Part shown: in pieces, positions 1-7,712 of the stretch
How positions within the stretch are numbered: position 1 is the stretch's first letter
Layout: every line of letters begins with the position of its first letter
Source of the DNA: Pedosphaera sp.
GTDB taxonomy: Bacteria; Verrucomicrobiota; Verrucomicrobiia; Limisphaerales; UBA9464
Direction of reading: 5' to 3'
NCBI GenBank assembly: GCA_009695405.1
Contig: SIAZ01000030.1
Location: 1 to 19,366, forward strand
DNA length: 19,366 bases
Made by a program: the position numbers and the translations under genes
Notes under the pieces: model-generated
Seen by the model: only the letters and a program-made list of their open reading frames with translations
Databases searched by the model: none
Told to the model about the DNA's origin: nothing

Positions 1-166
1 GGGTCATGTGAAACCTTATACACAAGAGTCACTTATAACTATTTTGTAGCGCTTAACCGAGGAAAACGGAGGGAGTGCAATTTTTGAAAACCTTCCGGTA
101 CCCGCTCTCCCGAAAATTCTTTCGCCATTCCGCTTAGGCGAGGATTTGGGTTAGAGCTGTCAACTT

Positions 167-179
167 GACCGAGTCGGTC
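167..179. promoter_or_regulatory. 13-bp perfect dyad, possible operator
   Basis: GACCGA-G-TCGGTC is a perfect 6+1+6 inverted repeat. It overlaps a TTGACC hexamer (165-170) that could serve as a -35 box with the GGTAAT at 189-194, an 18-nt spacer. A repressor site over an lnt-directed promoter is possible, but the start codon is over 200 bases away and the -10 matches only four of six bases. No binding protein is encoded nearby. Confidence 0.25.
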
Positions 180-251
180 TATCTGGGTGGTAATGACTAA
201 ATGTTTGCCAATCATCACCGATGCGCAGTTGTTCGACCGTTAATTTGCGTG

Positions 252-269
252 GGCTAAACCGATTTAGCC
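252..269. promoter_or_regulatory. 18-bp perfect dyad upstream of lnt
   Basis: GGCTAAA-CCGA-TTTAGCC has 7-base arms that match perfectly around a 4-base centre, about 130 bases before the lnt start. It may be a DNA operator or an RNA hairpin in the leader. No T-run follows on either strand, so it does not look like an intrinsic terminator. Confidence 0.3.
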
Positions 270-314
270 TGATTCAAACTGATCTGAATGGATAAAGCAG
301 GTAATGCTTGAGTA

Positions 315-336
315 CCCTATAGAATAGGGCATTTTT
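315..336 (+). terminator. Weak terminator-like hairpin before lnt
   Basis: CCCTAT-AGA-ATAGGG forms a 6-bp stem with a 3-base loop, followed by CA and five T residues (332-336). The form fits a weak intrinsic terminator for a gene off the left edge. The stem is short and AT-rich at its top. The same bases contain TAGAAT (320-325), which matches five of six -10 positions, so it may instead be part of the lnt promoter. No -35 box sits at a proper distance. Confidence 0.25.
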
Positions 337-387
337 AAACTTCAACAGTGAATCAATTCGGTCAAGAAGTGCCACTTTAGAAAGAGC

Positions 388-392
388 AGGAG
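388..392 (+). promoter_or_regulatory. Ribosome binding site of lnt
   Basis: AGGAG lies eight bases before the ATG at 401, a canonical Shine-Dalgarno and spacing that supports this start. It stands out because none of the five minus-strand genes has an equivalent motif. Confidence 0.7.
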
Positions 393-400
393 ACATCCGA

Positions 401-2014
401 ATGAAAGCGTGGTTGAATAGTGAAACGGCTCGATATCCTTTGGCGGTGCTTTGCGGGATTGCTTGGGCATTCGCTTTCCCTCTCCCCGGTTGGTCTGGCT
501 TGGCTTGGCTTGTGCCAGCACTTCTTTGGGTAGGCACTTTTGGTTTGAGTCGCATCGAGGGGTTCCGCTTTGGCTACCTAGTTGGACTGATCCATTTTCT
601 CATTCTACTCCGTTGGATGAGGCACATGCCGATCTCAATGGGTGCCTATGCGGCTTGGGTGGCTCTCAGTGCTTATTGCGCCCTTTTTCCGGCCGTTTGG
701 GTTTGGGCTAGCCTCGGACTTTTCAAGTCTACGTCTAACTCAGATTCAGGTTCGGGTTGGCTTGGGGTGGCCAGCGATTATGCTCATCGGTCTTGGTTAG
801 AAAGAGCGGGATTGCTCGTGGCACTCTCTGCGACCTGGGTTGCTCTAGAGTGGGGAAGGTCTCGATTCCTGACTGGATTTCCGTGGTCGCATCTTGGTTC
901 ATCTCAATGGCAGCAATTGCCCTTGATTCAGATTGCTTCAATTACGGGGGTATACGGCATTTCATTCTTAGTCTGTTGGTGTGGCCTGTCTATTGCTGGG
1001 GCCTTGTTGACCCTCGGATTCCGGCCGGAATCTCGTTGGAGCTGGACTGCAGAAACTCGGCTTCCATTAGCCATTACTTTAATGGTGATGGGGTGGGGTT
1101 TCTGGGAGGTTATGGGTTATCGACGTCTTGAATCCCGCGTTGGAGCGCGAACCGTGAAGCTTGCCTTGGTGCAACCCTCCGTGGCCCAGACATTGTTGTG
1201 GGATCCGGCTGAAGAGGAGTCTGTTTTTGCGAAGATTGAGTCGTTATCCCGTGATGCACTGGCATTAAAGCCGGATGTTTTGGTTTGGCCGGAAGGGAAT
1301 TTTGGATTGGGACAGACGAATTTTATGCGGATGAAAACCCTTCTGGCTGGGACGAAAGTGGATTGGGTGTTTTGTTCGGATGATATTGAAGAAAGGTCGA
1401 CTGGGTTCGCTCGTTTCAATGCGGCCTTTCATTACACAGCGGAGGGGCAATTAGAGCCCGCCTATCGTAAACAGAGGTTGGTTGCTTTTGGTGAGTATGT
1501 GCCCTTGGCTCGTTGGTTCCCCTTTTTGAAGTGGCTCACCCCCATTGGAGAGGGATTTCAGCCAGGAAATCGGCCGGGCTTTTTTCGACTGGCAGGTGGA
1601 AGCGTCGCGGCACCAGTGATTTGTTTTGAGGATGTCTTTCCCCACGGCATTGTGGGGCATGTGACCTCGGAAACTGATTTTCTGTTAGGATTAGCGAATG
1701 ACGGTTGGTTTTTGGAAAGTGCCGCTCAATGGCAGCATAGCGCCAACGCTGTTTTTCGGGCGGTTGAAAACGGCGTGGGACTGGTGCGAACCTGCAACAA
1801 TGGAGTGACTGGATGGTGGGATGCACGAGGGACACGCCGCTCAACCTTGGTTGATGCTGAGGGGGGTGTGTACAGCCTAGGGATTTTAATGATTGAGGTA
1901 CCCGTGGGGTTGCCTTGGGTCGAGACACCGTATCATCGGTATGGAGATGTGTTTGCTGGCCTCTGTACCGCCTTGGCTGGATGGCGGCTGATCCGGGCTA
2001 ATTGGCGGCTCTAG
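401..2014 (+). CDS. lnt: Apolipoprotein N-acyltransferase
   Basis: Lnt performs the last step of bacterial lipoprotein maturation, moving an acyl chain from a phospholipid onto the free amino group of the S-diacylglyceryl cysteine, at the periplasmic face of the inner membrane. The N-terminal ~240 residues are a run of hydrophobic segments, as in the family. A nitrilase-like catalytic domain begins near residue 250 (VKLALVQPS). The triad is visible: Glu298 in VWPEGN, Lys357 in YRKQRLVAFGEY and Cys408 in VICFED, matching E267, K335 and C387 of the E. coli enzyme. Glu410, two residues after the Cys, also matches. A final hydrophobic stretch (about 517-533) fits the usual C-terminal membrane helix. 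The length of 537 residues is close to E. coli's 512. The ATG has a good AGGAG. It is the only plus-strand gene and converges on the DUF1552 gene. Function is confident by motif. Confidence 0.95.
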   Translation: MKAWLNSETARYPLAVLCGIAWAFAFPLPGWSGLAWLVPALLWVGTFGLSRIEGFRFGYLVGLIHFLILLRWMRHMPISMGAYAAWVALSAYCALFPAVWVWASLGLFKSTSNSDSGSGWLGVASDYAHRSWLERAGLLVALSATWVALEWGRSRFLTGFPWSHLGSSQWQQLPLIQIASITGVYGISFLVCWCGLSIAGALLTLGFRPESRWSWTAETRLPLAITLMVMGWGFWEVMGYRRLESRVGARTVKLALVQPSVAQTLLWDPAEEESVFAKIESLSRDALALKPDVLVWPEGNFGLGQTNFMRMKTLLAGTKVDWVFCSDDIEERSTGFARFNAAFHYTAEGQLEPAYRKQRLVAFGEYVPLARWFPFLKWLTPIGEGFQPGNRPGFFRLAGGSVAAPVICFEDVFPHGIVGHVTSETDFLLGLANDGWFLESAAQWQHSANAVFRAVENGVGLVRTCNNGVTGWWDARGTRRSTLVDAEGGVYSLGILMIEVPVGLPWVETPYHRYGDVFAGLCTALAGWRLIRANWRL

Positions 2015-2033
2015 TTCCGAATTAGTGGAGAGA

Positions 2034-3341
2034 TTAGATTTCCTCGAGTCGGCCCGAGGCGTCGCCAAAGCTCTTGGGCCGGACCTGCATCGTTTCCATC
2101 ATTGAAAGATAAAGACGGCAGATTTGTCGGTCTGATTTTCCGGTGTAATCGAGAACACGTCCCCCGGAGATGCGACCACCTGCGCCTCCTAAGAGGACAA
2201 CCGGGAGTTGTGAGGCATCGTGGTTGCCATTCATCATTGAGGAGCAGTAGAGGAGCATTGAGTTATCCAGAAGAGTCCGATTACCCTCTTGGATAGCGTC
2301 TAGTTTGCGAGCGATATAGGCGAGCTGTTCGATAAAGAATTGGTTGACCTTCAACCAATCCGCGGTGTCGCTATGGGAGAGCAGATGGTGAATCATATAG
2401 TCGACGCCGAGATGAGGGAATCGGAGGGAGCTATGATCATTATTGAGCTTGAGCGTGGTGATTCGAGTGGTGTCAGTCTGGAAACCTAGCACCAAAATAT
2501 CACACATTAGCCGCATGTGATCGGCGATATTCTGAGGAATACCATCAGCAGGTCGGGCCATATTGGGTTTATCGAGGACAGGTCTCCAGCCCTGTAGTTC
2601 CCCTTTTTTTCCAGCGTTTTCGATACGTTGTTCGACATCGCGAACTGAGTTCAAGTATTCGTCGAGTTTATGGCGGTCGAGCGTACTGACCCGACGCCGG
2701 AGTTGGTTTGCATCGGAGAGGACGGCGTCGAGGACACTGCGGTCGCCTTGACTCACTGAGTCTTTAAAAAGGCGATCGAAAGCCAGTGCGGGATAAAGTT
2801 CGAGCGGGGTAGGGGTAGTTGGAGAGCTCCAGGAGATGTGGGAGCTATAGAGCATAGAGTAGTTCTTATGCACCGACGGGTTTGATTTTTCGCATCCGAG
2901 CACCAAGCTGGGGACTTTGGTTGAGTTACCGTATTTCTGAGCAAGAAGTTGGTCGAGGCTTGTACCCGAACGGATTTCCCCACCGGAAGCCAGAGGAGCG
3001 CCGGAGAGCAAGTTGCCCGTCTGCGAACTGTGGATATTACCCTTAAGCGCTTCGGCATTATAGAGTCCTCGGACGAATACCATTTTTTCGCGTAGACTAT
3101 GAAGAGGTTGAAGGACCTTACCCAGTTCCATGTTATGGCCTTGACCGCGAGCCCACCATTCCTTGGAGTGAAATCCATTGCCGGAGAAAAGCACAGCCAG
3201 ACGAACTGGGGCTTCGCTCGCCGGTCGAGTCCCTGAGGGAGGGCTATCGCCCCAGACAGTGACCGATTCCATCCACGGCAGAGCCATAGTGACGCCGGCG
3301 CCCCGCAGAAAAGTTCGACGAGAAAAGTGATGAGAAGGCAT
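2034..3341 (-). CDS. DUF1552 family Tat-exported protein
   Basis: A 435-residue protein of the DUF1552 family (PF07586), common in Planctomycetes and Verrucomicrobia and of unknown reaction. The N-terminus has a twin-arginine signal, SRRTFLRGAG (residues 7-16), then a short hydrophobic stretch, so export of a folded, perhaps cofactor-loaded, protein is expected. The family's His-rich motif HxxSHH appears as HLLSHS (319-324), with Ser324 in the last His position. A later conserved loop reads NGNHDASQLP (His374), where many homologues as I recall them have HxH. The C-terminus has the usual SFGDASGRL. It is the last gene of the five-gene minus-strand array, 53 bases after the DUF1592-type gene, its habitual genomic partner. 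No Shine-Dalgarno precedes the ATG. Family membership is firm; any enzymatic role is unknown. Confidence 0.88.
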   Translation of the reverse strand: MPSHHFSRRTFLRGAGVTMALPWMESVTVWGDSPPSGTRPASEAPVRLAVLFSGNGFHSKEWWARGQGHNMELGKVLQPLHSLREKMVFVRGLYNAEALKGNIHSSQTGNLLSGAPLASGGEIRSGTSLDQLLAQKYGNSTKVPSLVLGCEKSNPSVHKNYSMLYSSHISWSSPTTPTPLELYPALAFDRLFKDSVSQGDRSVLDAVLSDANQLRRRVSTLDRHKLDEYLNSVRDVEQRIENAGKKGELQGWRPVLDKPNMARPADGIPQNIADHMRLMCDILVLGFQTDTTRITTLKLNNDHSSLRFPHLGVDYMIHHLLSHSDTADWLKVNQFFIEQLAYIARKLDAIQEGNRTLLDNSMLLYCSSMMNGNHDASQLPVVLLGGAGGRISGGRVLDYTGKSDRQICRLYLSMMETMQVRPKSFGDASGRLEEI

Positions 3342-3394
3342 AAGATTTAGACGAGATTGAGGGGGTAAAAGTGTTAAAAATTATCAAAAAAAGG

Positions 3395-6300
3395 TCAGGG
3401 AGTTGGTGCAGAATCACCCGAGGCCATTTCGAGTCCGCGGATTTCGCGGAATTGGCGACTGCGAACAATGCCTTCGATGAGTGATCCGATTCGGTATTGG
3501 TTTGTTTTTAGAGTAGAGGCAAGATCTTCAATGAGTGGAGCATCGGAGAGTTGAATACTGCGACCGAGGGCGTACCCGAGTAGTTTGCGGGAGACCTGTT
3601 TAAGAAAGGCGTCTCGACGTTTACCGAGGAGATAAGAGCGGAGACCGGTGAGGCCCTCGAACTGGGAACCATCCAACACCGTTGCTTTGGTATCGATGGG
3701 ACGACCGCCCAAATCGCGATCACGCAAACGGCCGATGGCATCGAAAGCTTCGAGAGAATAGCCATAGGGATCAATTCGCCGATGGCAACCCGCGCAACGC
3801 GGATCGGAGGTGTGTTTTTCGGTGAGTTGGCGGACAGAGAGAGTTTCCGTGGCTTCATCTTCTGGAAGACGTGGGACATCTTTAGGTGGACGCGGTAATC
3901 TTTCACCCAGCAGAACTTCGCTGAGCCAATTGCCACGAAGGATGGGGCTGGTGCGAGAGGCCCCCGACTGTTTAGCCAGAGTCGTTGCTTGGCCGAGAAT
4001 ACCCCCGCGAGAATAGGCTTTTACGCCGTCCACACGACGCCATTCGGGACCTTTCACCCCTAGAATTCCATAATGTCGAGCGAGGTCTTCATTAAGAAAC
4101 GTATGATCTGCATCCAAAATTTCCAAGACCGACCCATCCCGCTGAAAGAGGTCGGTAAAAAACTGGAGAGTCTCCTCGTACATAGCGCCTCGAAGGCCGT
4201 TAAAACTAGGAAAGTGCCGTTCACTTTTTTCGTTCAAACCATCGAATTCATAGACATGGAGCCAAGCGGCAGCGAATTCGGAGGCAAGTCCACGACTGCG
4301 TGACGTTTTGAGTAAACGCCGAGCCTGGAAGGCCAAGACATCAGGTGAGTGCAGTGTACCATTGGCAGCAGCCTCTTGGAGGCGACTATCCGGTCCAGTC
4401 GTCCCAATAAAATAACCTAAGCGTGTGGCAAGTTCCCAGTCATTGACCGGCTTCGCGCTTTTTCCGGGAGGAGCGATTTCGGTACGGTAAAGAAATGCAG
4501 GTGAGACAAGAACCCGAGCAATGAGGAGGCGTATTGCGTCGTCGTGAGGGAGTTCTTCGGAGCGAAGTCGATTATAGAGAGAGGAGAGATCTGTCGATTC
4601 CTTGGGGAGAAGAGGGCGGCGGAAGGCGCGTTGAGCGAAGCCTAGGACAGACTGAATATGGCTTGGTTGCGAGTTGGTTAGTTCTTTTTTGAACTCAGCG
4701 GCCCGTTGTTGGATGGGGATTCGGAGCGGTTCGAAAGCACTAGGATCGGCATCTTGGGTGGCGAACTGATAGAGTTGTTCAAAGGCATCCACTAATTTCA
4801 GTGGAGCCAAACTAATTGCATTTAGATCAGCCCAATGACGGTCTAATTGAGCGGCTTCCGTCTCATCTAGCATGAGCTGGCGGAAGTGAGTATCCTCGCG
4901 GAAATAGAGAGTGAGCGTCACTACTTCGTCGACCGGCACAATTTTGGTATAGCACAGAGCCGCTGGAAAAAGAGTACGGAAAGCATCGAAAGCTTTTTCG
5001 AATCGAGGCCGAGACAATCCGGTATTACGAACGAGAATAGGAGACTCAGAAACAAAGGGGCGTTCGCCATCAGACCAGGTGCTTTTGCGTCCCTGTTCTC
5101 GCGGGGCACCGGAGGCGATAGAAAGGTTTAATGGAGGCGACGAGAGAGCCTGCATCTGAACACTGCCATGGAGTCCGGCTTCAGGGTGGAGGCTGGCAGT
5201 GGCGACGAACTCATAGCCAGCCGCGAGATCAGCGGGCAGGTGAATTTCGAGGATTGAAGGCGATTGAACAACCAGAGTTGAAGCGGCAGCGGTGGGGCCC
5301 TTGGGACGAGAGCCAAACAAGGCAGGATCGAGTCCGATTGAGGTGGAATCTTTTGCCACCTTTCTGAAGGTTTTAAAGACTCCAGACTTTGAATAGAGTG
5401 ATGTTGAAGTGGAGGAATGACGAACAGCGGAGGTAATCAATCCTCGGAGGAGTGGACCATCGAGCGAGGTCAATTGGCGATGCAGGGCAAAGTCTGGCGA
5501 GTTAGTGGAGAGTGATTGGGTGCCGCGGGTCAGTGTGTCTTGCAGGCGGATTGCGAGGTGTTGGCGCTCGGGAGCGGAGGAAGAGGATTGCCATAGAGCC
5601 AAGAGAGACCCAGAGGGAATGATATGTCCAGAGGCCGCACCGAAATCCGGTTCGCTATGGAAGTGCCAGATTCCAAAATTACCCTGTCGATCAGCGTGAG
5701 GATTTCCGGCAAGGATATTGGAGGAGACATCTCCTGCGAGATCCCAAAGGCGTGCCCCATCGATTATTCGCAGATCTAAGCTGGTGAGATCACAGGAGTG
5801 ATTACCCTCCCGCGGACTAACCACAAGAGCGATGACATCGCCGGTGTGAATAGCCAAAGATTCCGATAGATTAAAAGGAACCAAAGAGACTCCTTGAGCG
5901 TAACCGGCGGCGAGTTTTTGGCGAGTTTTGCCGCGTCGAAGTTCGAGTGACCAAGCGACACCATTTCCGCATTCGGGATGAGCGTGTTGGACAGCGCCAG
6001 AGAGGCGTATCGAACTGGTAACAGGACTGCGCCAAGAGACGACGACACGTCGCGAAGGGGAGGGGTGAACGGCGATACTCTTGGGCTTCATATTACCCGG
6101 AATACGGACCGCATTTGTGGAACTATTGGCGAGAACACTCAGGGCATCGGCACCGGTCCACCCTTGAATAAAGTCGTAGTTCTGGGTGCTTTCCAGTTTT
6201 GAGGTGAAGTGCCCTTCGATAGAGACCTCACCAGCACCGAGGCCGAGAGTCTCGAACCAAGCTTGAAGAATGAGGGGATCGACGGCGTGTGTTTTGGCTA

Positions 6301-7669
6301 ATGCGTTTAGAGTGGTTGATTTGGAGGCTGGATTTGACGAAGCCTGAGCGGCAGCGGCGAGGCATTGGGTCGTTTGTGCGAACAGATTTTGGCGTTGTTT
6401 AGCTAGGACCTCGCTGACCGTATGAATCGAGCGCAGCGGAAGGTCTGGCCGTCCGGCCGCCACCAAGCGTGGATTTTCCCAAACGGCCACATCTCCAGTG
6501 GAACCATCGCCCGCATCCGAGGTGACCAGATAGAAAGAGAGTTCCTTGGCGTCCTTGACGGCGGGCAGTTTAAGGCGCACTTCCCTCGCTTCAGCGAGAG
6601 GAGAAACCGGTACTTGCCACGACTTTGGGCCATCACGTTTGCCGATGTGACCAATGCTGGTAAAGCGCCAGAGAGTGCGCTGCCAAGCGGCAATATCGGC
6701 CGCGAGAGCCGAACCATCGCCGGACTTTGCATTTTTCCAACGGGCACGAATTGGATCAAGGACAGGAGAAGAAGTTGAGTCGTTTAAATTGGACCAGAGA
6801 AGTCTCAAGTACTTAGGATTCAGTCCCTGTTGTTGGGCTGTTAAAGTTAGAGTATTGCTCGAGACAGTGTTGAAATTTCCTGTGACAGAACGCAGACCGA
6901 GAGTGGATTCGAGATAACGCGGCAAGGGCAGGATACCGCCATCGCGAGTATCGAACTGAATTCCCTGCAGATTGACGGCAGAGCCACCACCCGTTTCGGT
7001 GTAGCGACCATAGAGCGCGCGAATAGCTGTCAAAGATTCCTCAGTCCAATCGCGTGGTGAGGTGCTCGAGGAGAAGCGGATTCCTTCAGGTAACAAGACT
7101 GCATGAGCCGCCATCTCCTTAGCAGCGTCGAGATATTTGGTCACCAGTGAGGGGGACATGACTAAGGAGTTGCCCACATTCATGAAGCCCTCGCCCGAGG
7201 CGGAGTCAGAGGGAAACTCCTTGGCGGGATTGAGGGTAGGAATTCCGGTGAGTTCGCGAAGCGTTCCGGTGTACTCGACATTGGTAAGGCGGCGAAGGGT
7301 AACTGGGCCTGGATCACCGGCTTGTTCACGAGCGACCTCGTTGAGGAGGTTAGCGATCCAAGAGAGAAGTCGTTCTAGATCAGCGGGAGCGAGGCGAGGT
7401 TTGTCTTTTGGGGGCATTTCGCCCAGAGAGATTTGTTCTACGATTTCCTGCCAGATTTTGGTTTGTTTACGGATCAGACTTGGAGTGGTGAATTGTTCGA
7501 GATCGAGGTCCCCCTTTTGTTTTGCGGTTGAATGGCATTCAAGACAATGGGTACGCAGCAGGGGAAGAATATCGCTGACAAAATCCGCCCCAAAGCAGCG
7601 AAGCGAAAGGCAAACGAGGATCAGCGTAGAGAACCACGATTGAAGGGGTAATGAGCATCGAGAGCGCAT
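3395..7669 (-). CDS. DUF1592-type planctomycetal cytochrome protein
   Basis: A 1424-residue exported protein with the full multi-DUF layout of the PVC cytochrome family. In order: a Sec signal (about 1-28); a planctomycete cytochrome c domain with CLECH (42-46) and a GEMPP distal-Met motif (Met85); DUF1587 (about 119-190, LRRLTNVEYTGTLRELTG); a long middle (about 190-1000); DUF1595 (about 1000-1065, AQRAFRRPLLPKE); DUF1592 (about 1073-1200); DUF1588 (about 1215-1315) with a second CAGCH (1292-1296); DUF1585 (about 1325-1400, KLLGYALGR). The middle contains a likely beta-sandwich near 480-680 (GVAWSLELRRG, GNHSCDLTSLDL) that resembles carbohydrate-binding folds. The family is thought to act in the periplasm or on the surface, but its reaction is not established. 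It follows the acetyltransferase gene by 43 bases and precedes the DUF1552 gene by 53. The leader before the ATG is pyrimidine-rich with no Shine-Dalgarno. Confidence 0.9.
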   Translation of the reverse strand: MRSRCSLPLQSWFSTLILVCLSLRCFGADFVSDILPLLRTHCLECHSTAKQKGDLDLEQFTTPSLIRKQTKIWQEIVEQISLGEMPPKDKPRLAPADLERLLSWIANLLNEVAREQAGDPGPVTLRRLTNVEYTGTLRELTGIPTLNPAKEFPSDSASGEGFMNVGNSLVMSPSLVTKYLDAAKEMAAHAVLLPEGIRFSSSTSPRDWTEESLTAIRALYGRYTETGGGSAVNLQGIQFDTRDGGILPLPRYLESTLGLRSVTGNFNTVSSNTLTLTAQQQGLNPKYLRLLWSNLNDSTSSPVLDPIRARWKNAKSGDGSALAADIAAWQRTLWRFTSIGHIGKRDGPKSWQVPVSPLAEAREVRLKLPAVKDAKELSFYLVTSDAGDGSTGDVAVWENPRLVAAGRPDLPLRSIHTVSEVLAKQRQNLFAQTTQCLAAAAQASSNPASKSTTLNALAKTHAVDPLILQAWFETLGLGAGEVSIEGHFTSKLESTQNYDFIQGWTGADALSVLANSSTNAVRIPGNMKPKSIAVHPSPSRRVVVSWRSPVTSSIRLSGAVQHAHPECGNGVAWSLELRRGKTRQKLAAGYAQGVSLVPFNLSESLAIHTGDVIALVVSPREGNHSCDLTSLDLRIIDGARLWDLAGDVSSNILAGNPHADRQGNFGIWHFHSEPDFGAASGHIIPSGSLLALWQSSSSAPERQHLAIRLQDTLTRGTQSLSTNSPDFALHRQLTSLDGPLLRGLITSAVRHSSTSTSLYSKSGVFKTFRKVAKDSTSIGLDPALFGSRPKGPTAAASTLVVQSPSILEIHLPADLAAGYEFVATASLHPEAGLHGSVQMQALSSPPLNLSIASGAPREQGRKSTWSDGERPFVSESPILVRNTGLSRPRFEKAFDAFRTLFPAALCYTKIVPVDEVVTLTLYFREDTHFRQLMLDETEAAQLDRHWADLNAISLAPLKLVDAFEQLYQFATQDADPSAFEPLRIPIQQRAAEFKKELTNSQPSHIQSVLGFAQRAFRRPLLPKESTDLSSLYNRLRSEELPHDDAIRLLIARVLVSPAFLYRTEIAPPGKSAKPVNDWELATRLGYFIGTTGPDSRLQEAAANGTLHSPDVLAFQARRLLKTSRSRGLASEFAAAWLHVYEFDGLNEKSERHFPSFNGLRGAMYEETLQFFTDLFQRDGSVLEILDADHTFLNEDLARHYGILGVKGPEWRRVDGVKAYSRGGILGQATTLAKQSGASRTSPILRGNWLSEVLLGERLPRPPKDVPRLPEDEATETLSVRQLTEKHTSDPRCAGCHRRIDPYGYSLEAFDAIGRLRDRDLGGRPIDTKATVLDGSQFEGLTGLRSYLLGKRRDAFLKQVSRKLLGYALGRSIQLSDAPLIEDLASTLKTNQYRIGSLIEGIVRSRQFREIRGLEMASGDSAPTP

Positions 7670-7712
7670 TGTAAAGAGGAGGCGAGAGTAGGGCTAAAAT
7701 TGGAGGTAGGGA

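Larger units (their letters stand above)
1..400. other. Gene-free leader region upstream of lnt
   Basis: No reading frame here has a recognisable product. A plus-strand frame is open from the left edge to a TAG at 47-49, which could be the last 15 codons of an upstream gene but is too short to call. The region is rich in short perfect dyads: 111-124 (CGAAA, 4-nt gap, TTTCG), 167-179 (GACCGA-G-TCGGTC), 252-269 (GGCTAAA-CCGA-TTTAGCC) and 315-329 (CCCTAT-AGA-ATAGGG, followed by T5 at 332-336). It probably carries the lnt promoter, but no convincing -35/-10 pair could be fixed. Confidence 0.5.

Noticed and set aside
2..49. Possible C-terminal end of a plus-strand gene entering from the left edge
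   Set aside because: Only 15 codons before a TAG, with no recognisable motif; chance is as likely.
274..555. Minus-strand frame of 93 codons overlapping the lnt start
   Set aside because: It lies antisense to lnt's signal region and leader, has low-complexity Arg/Ser/Gln content and no family likeness.
7137..7643. Plus-strand 168-codon frame opposite the start of the cytochrome gene
   Set aside because: Ser/Arg-rich antisense shadow of DUF1587 and cytochrome coding sequence; the minus-strand frame carries clear domains.
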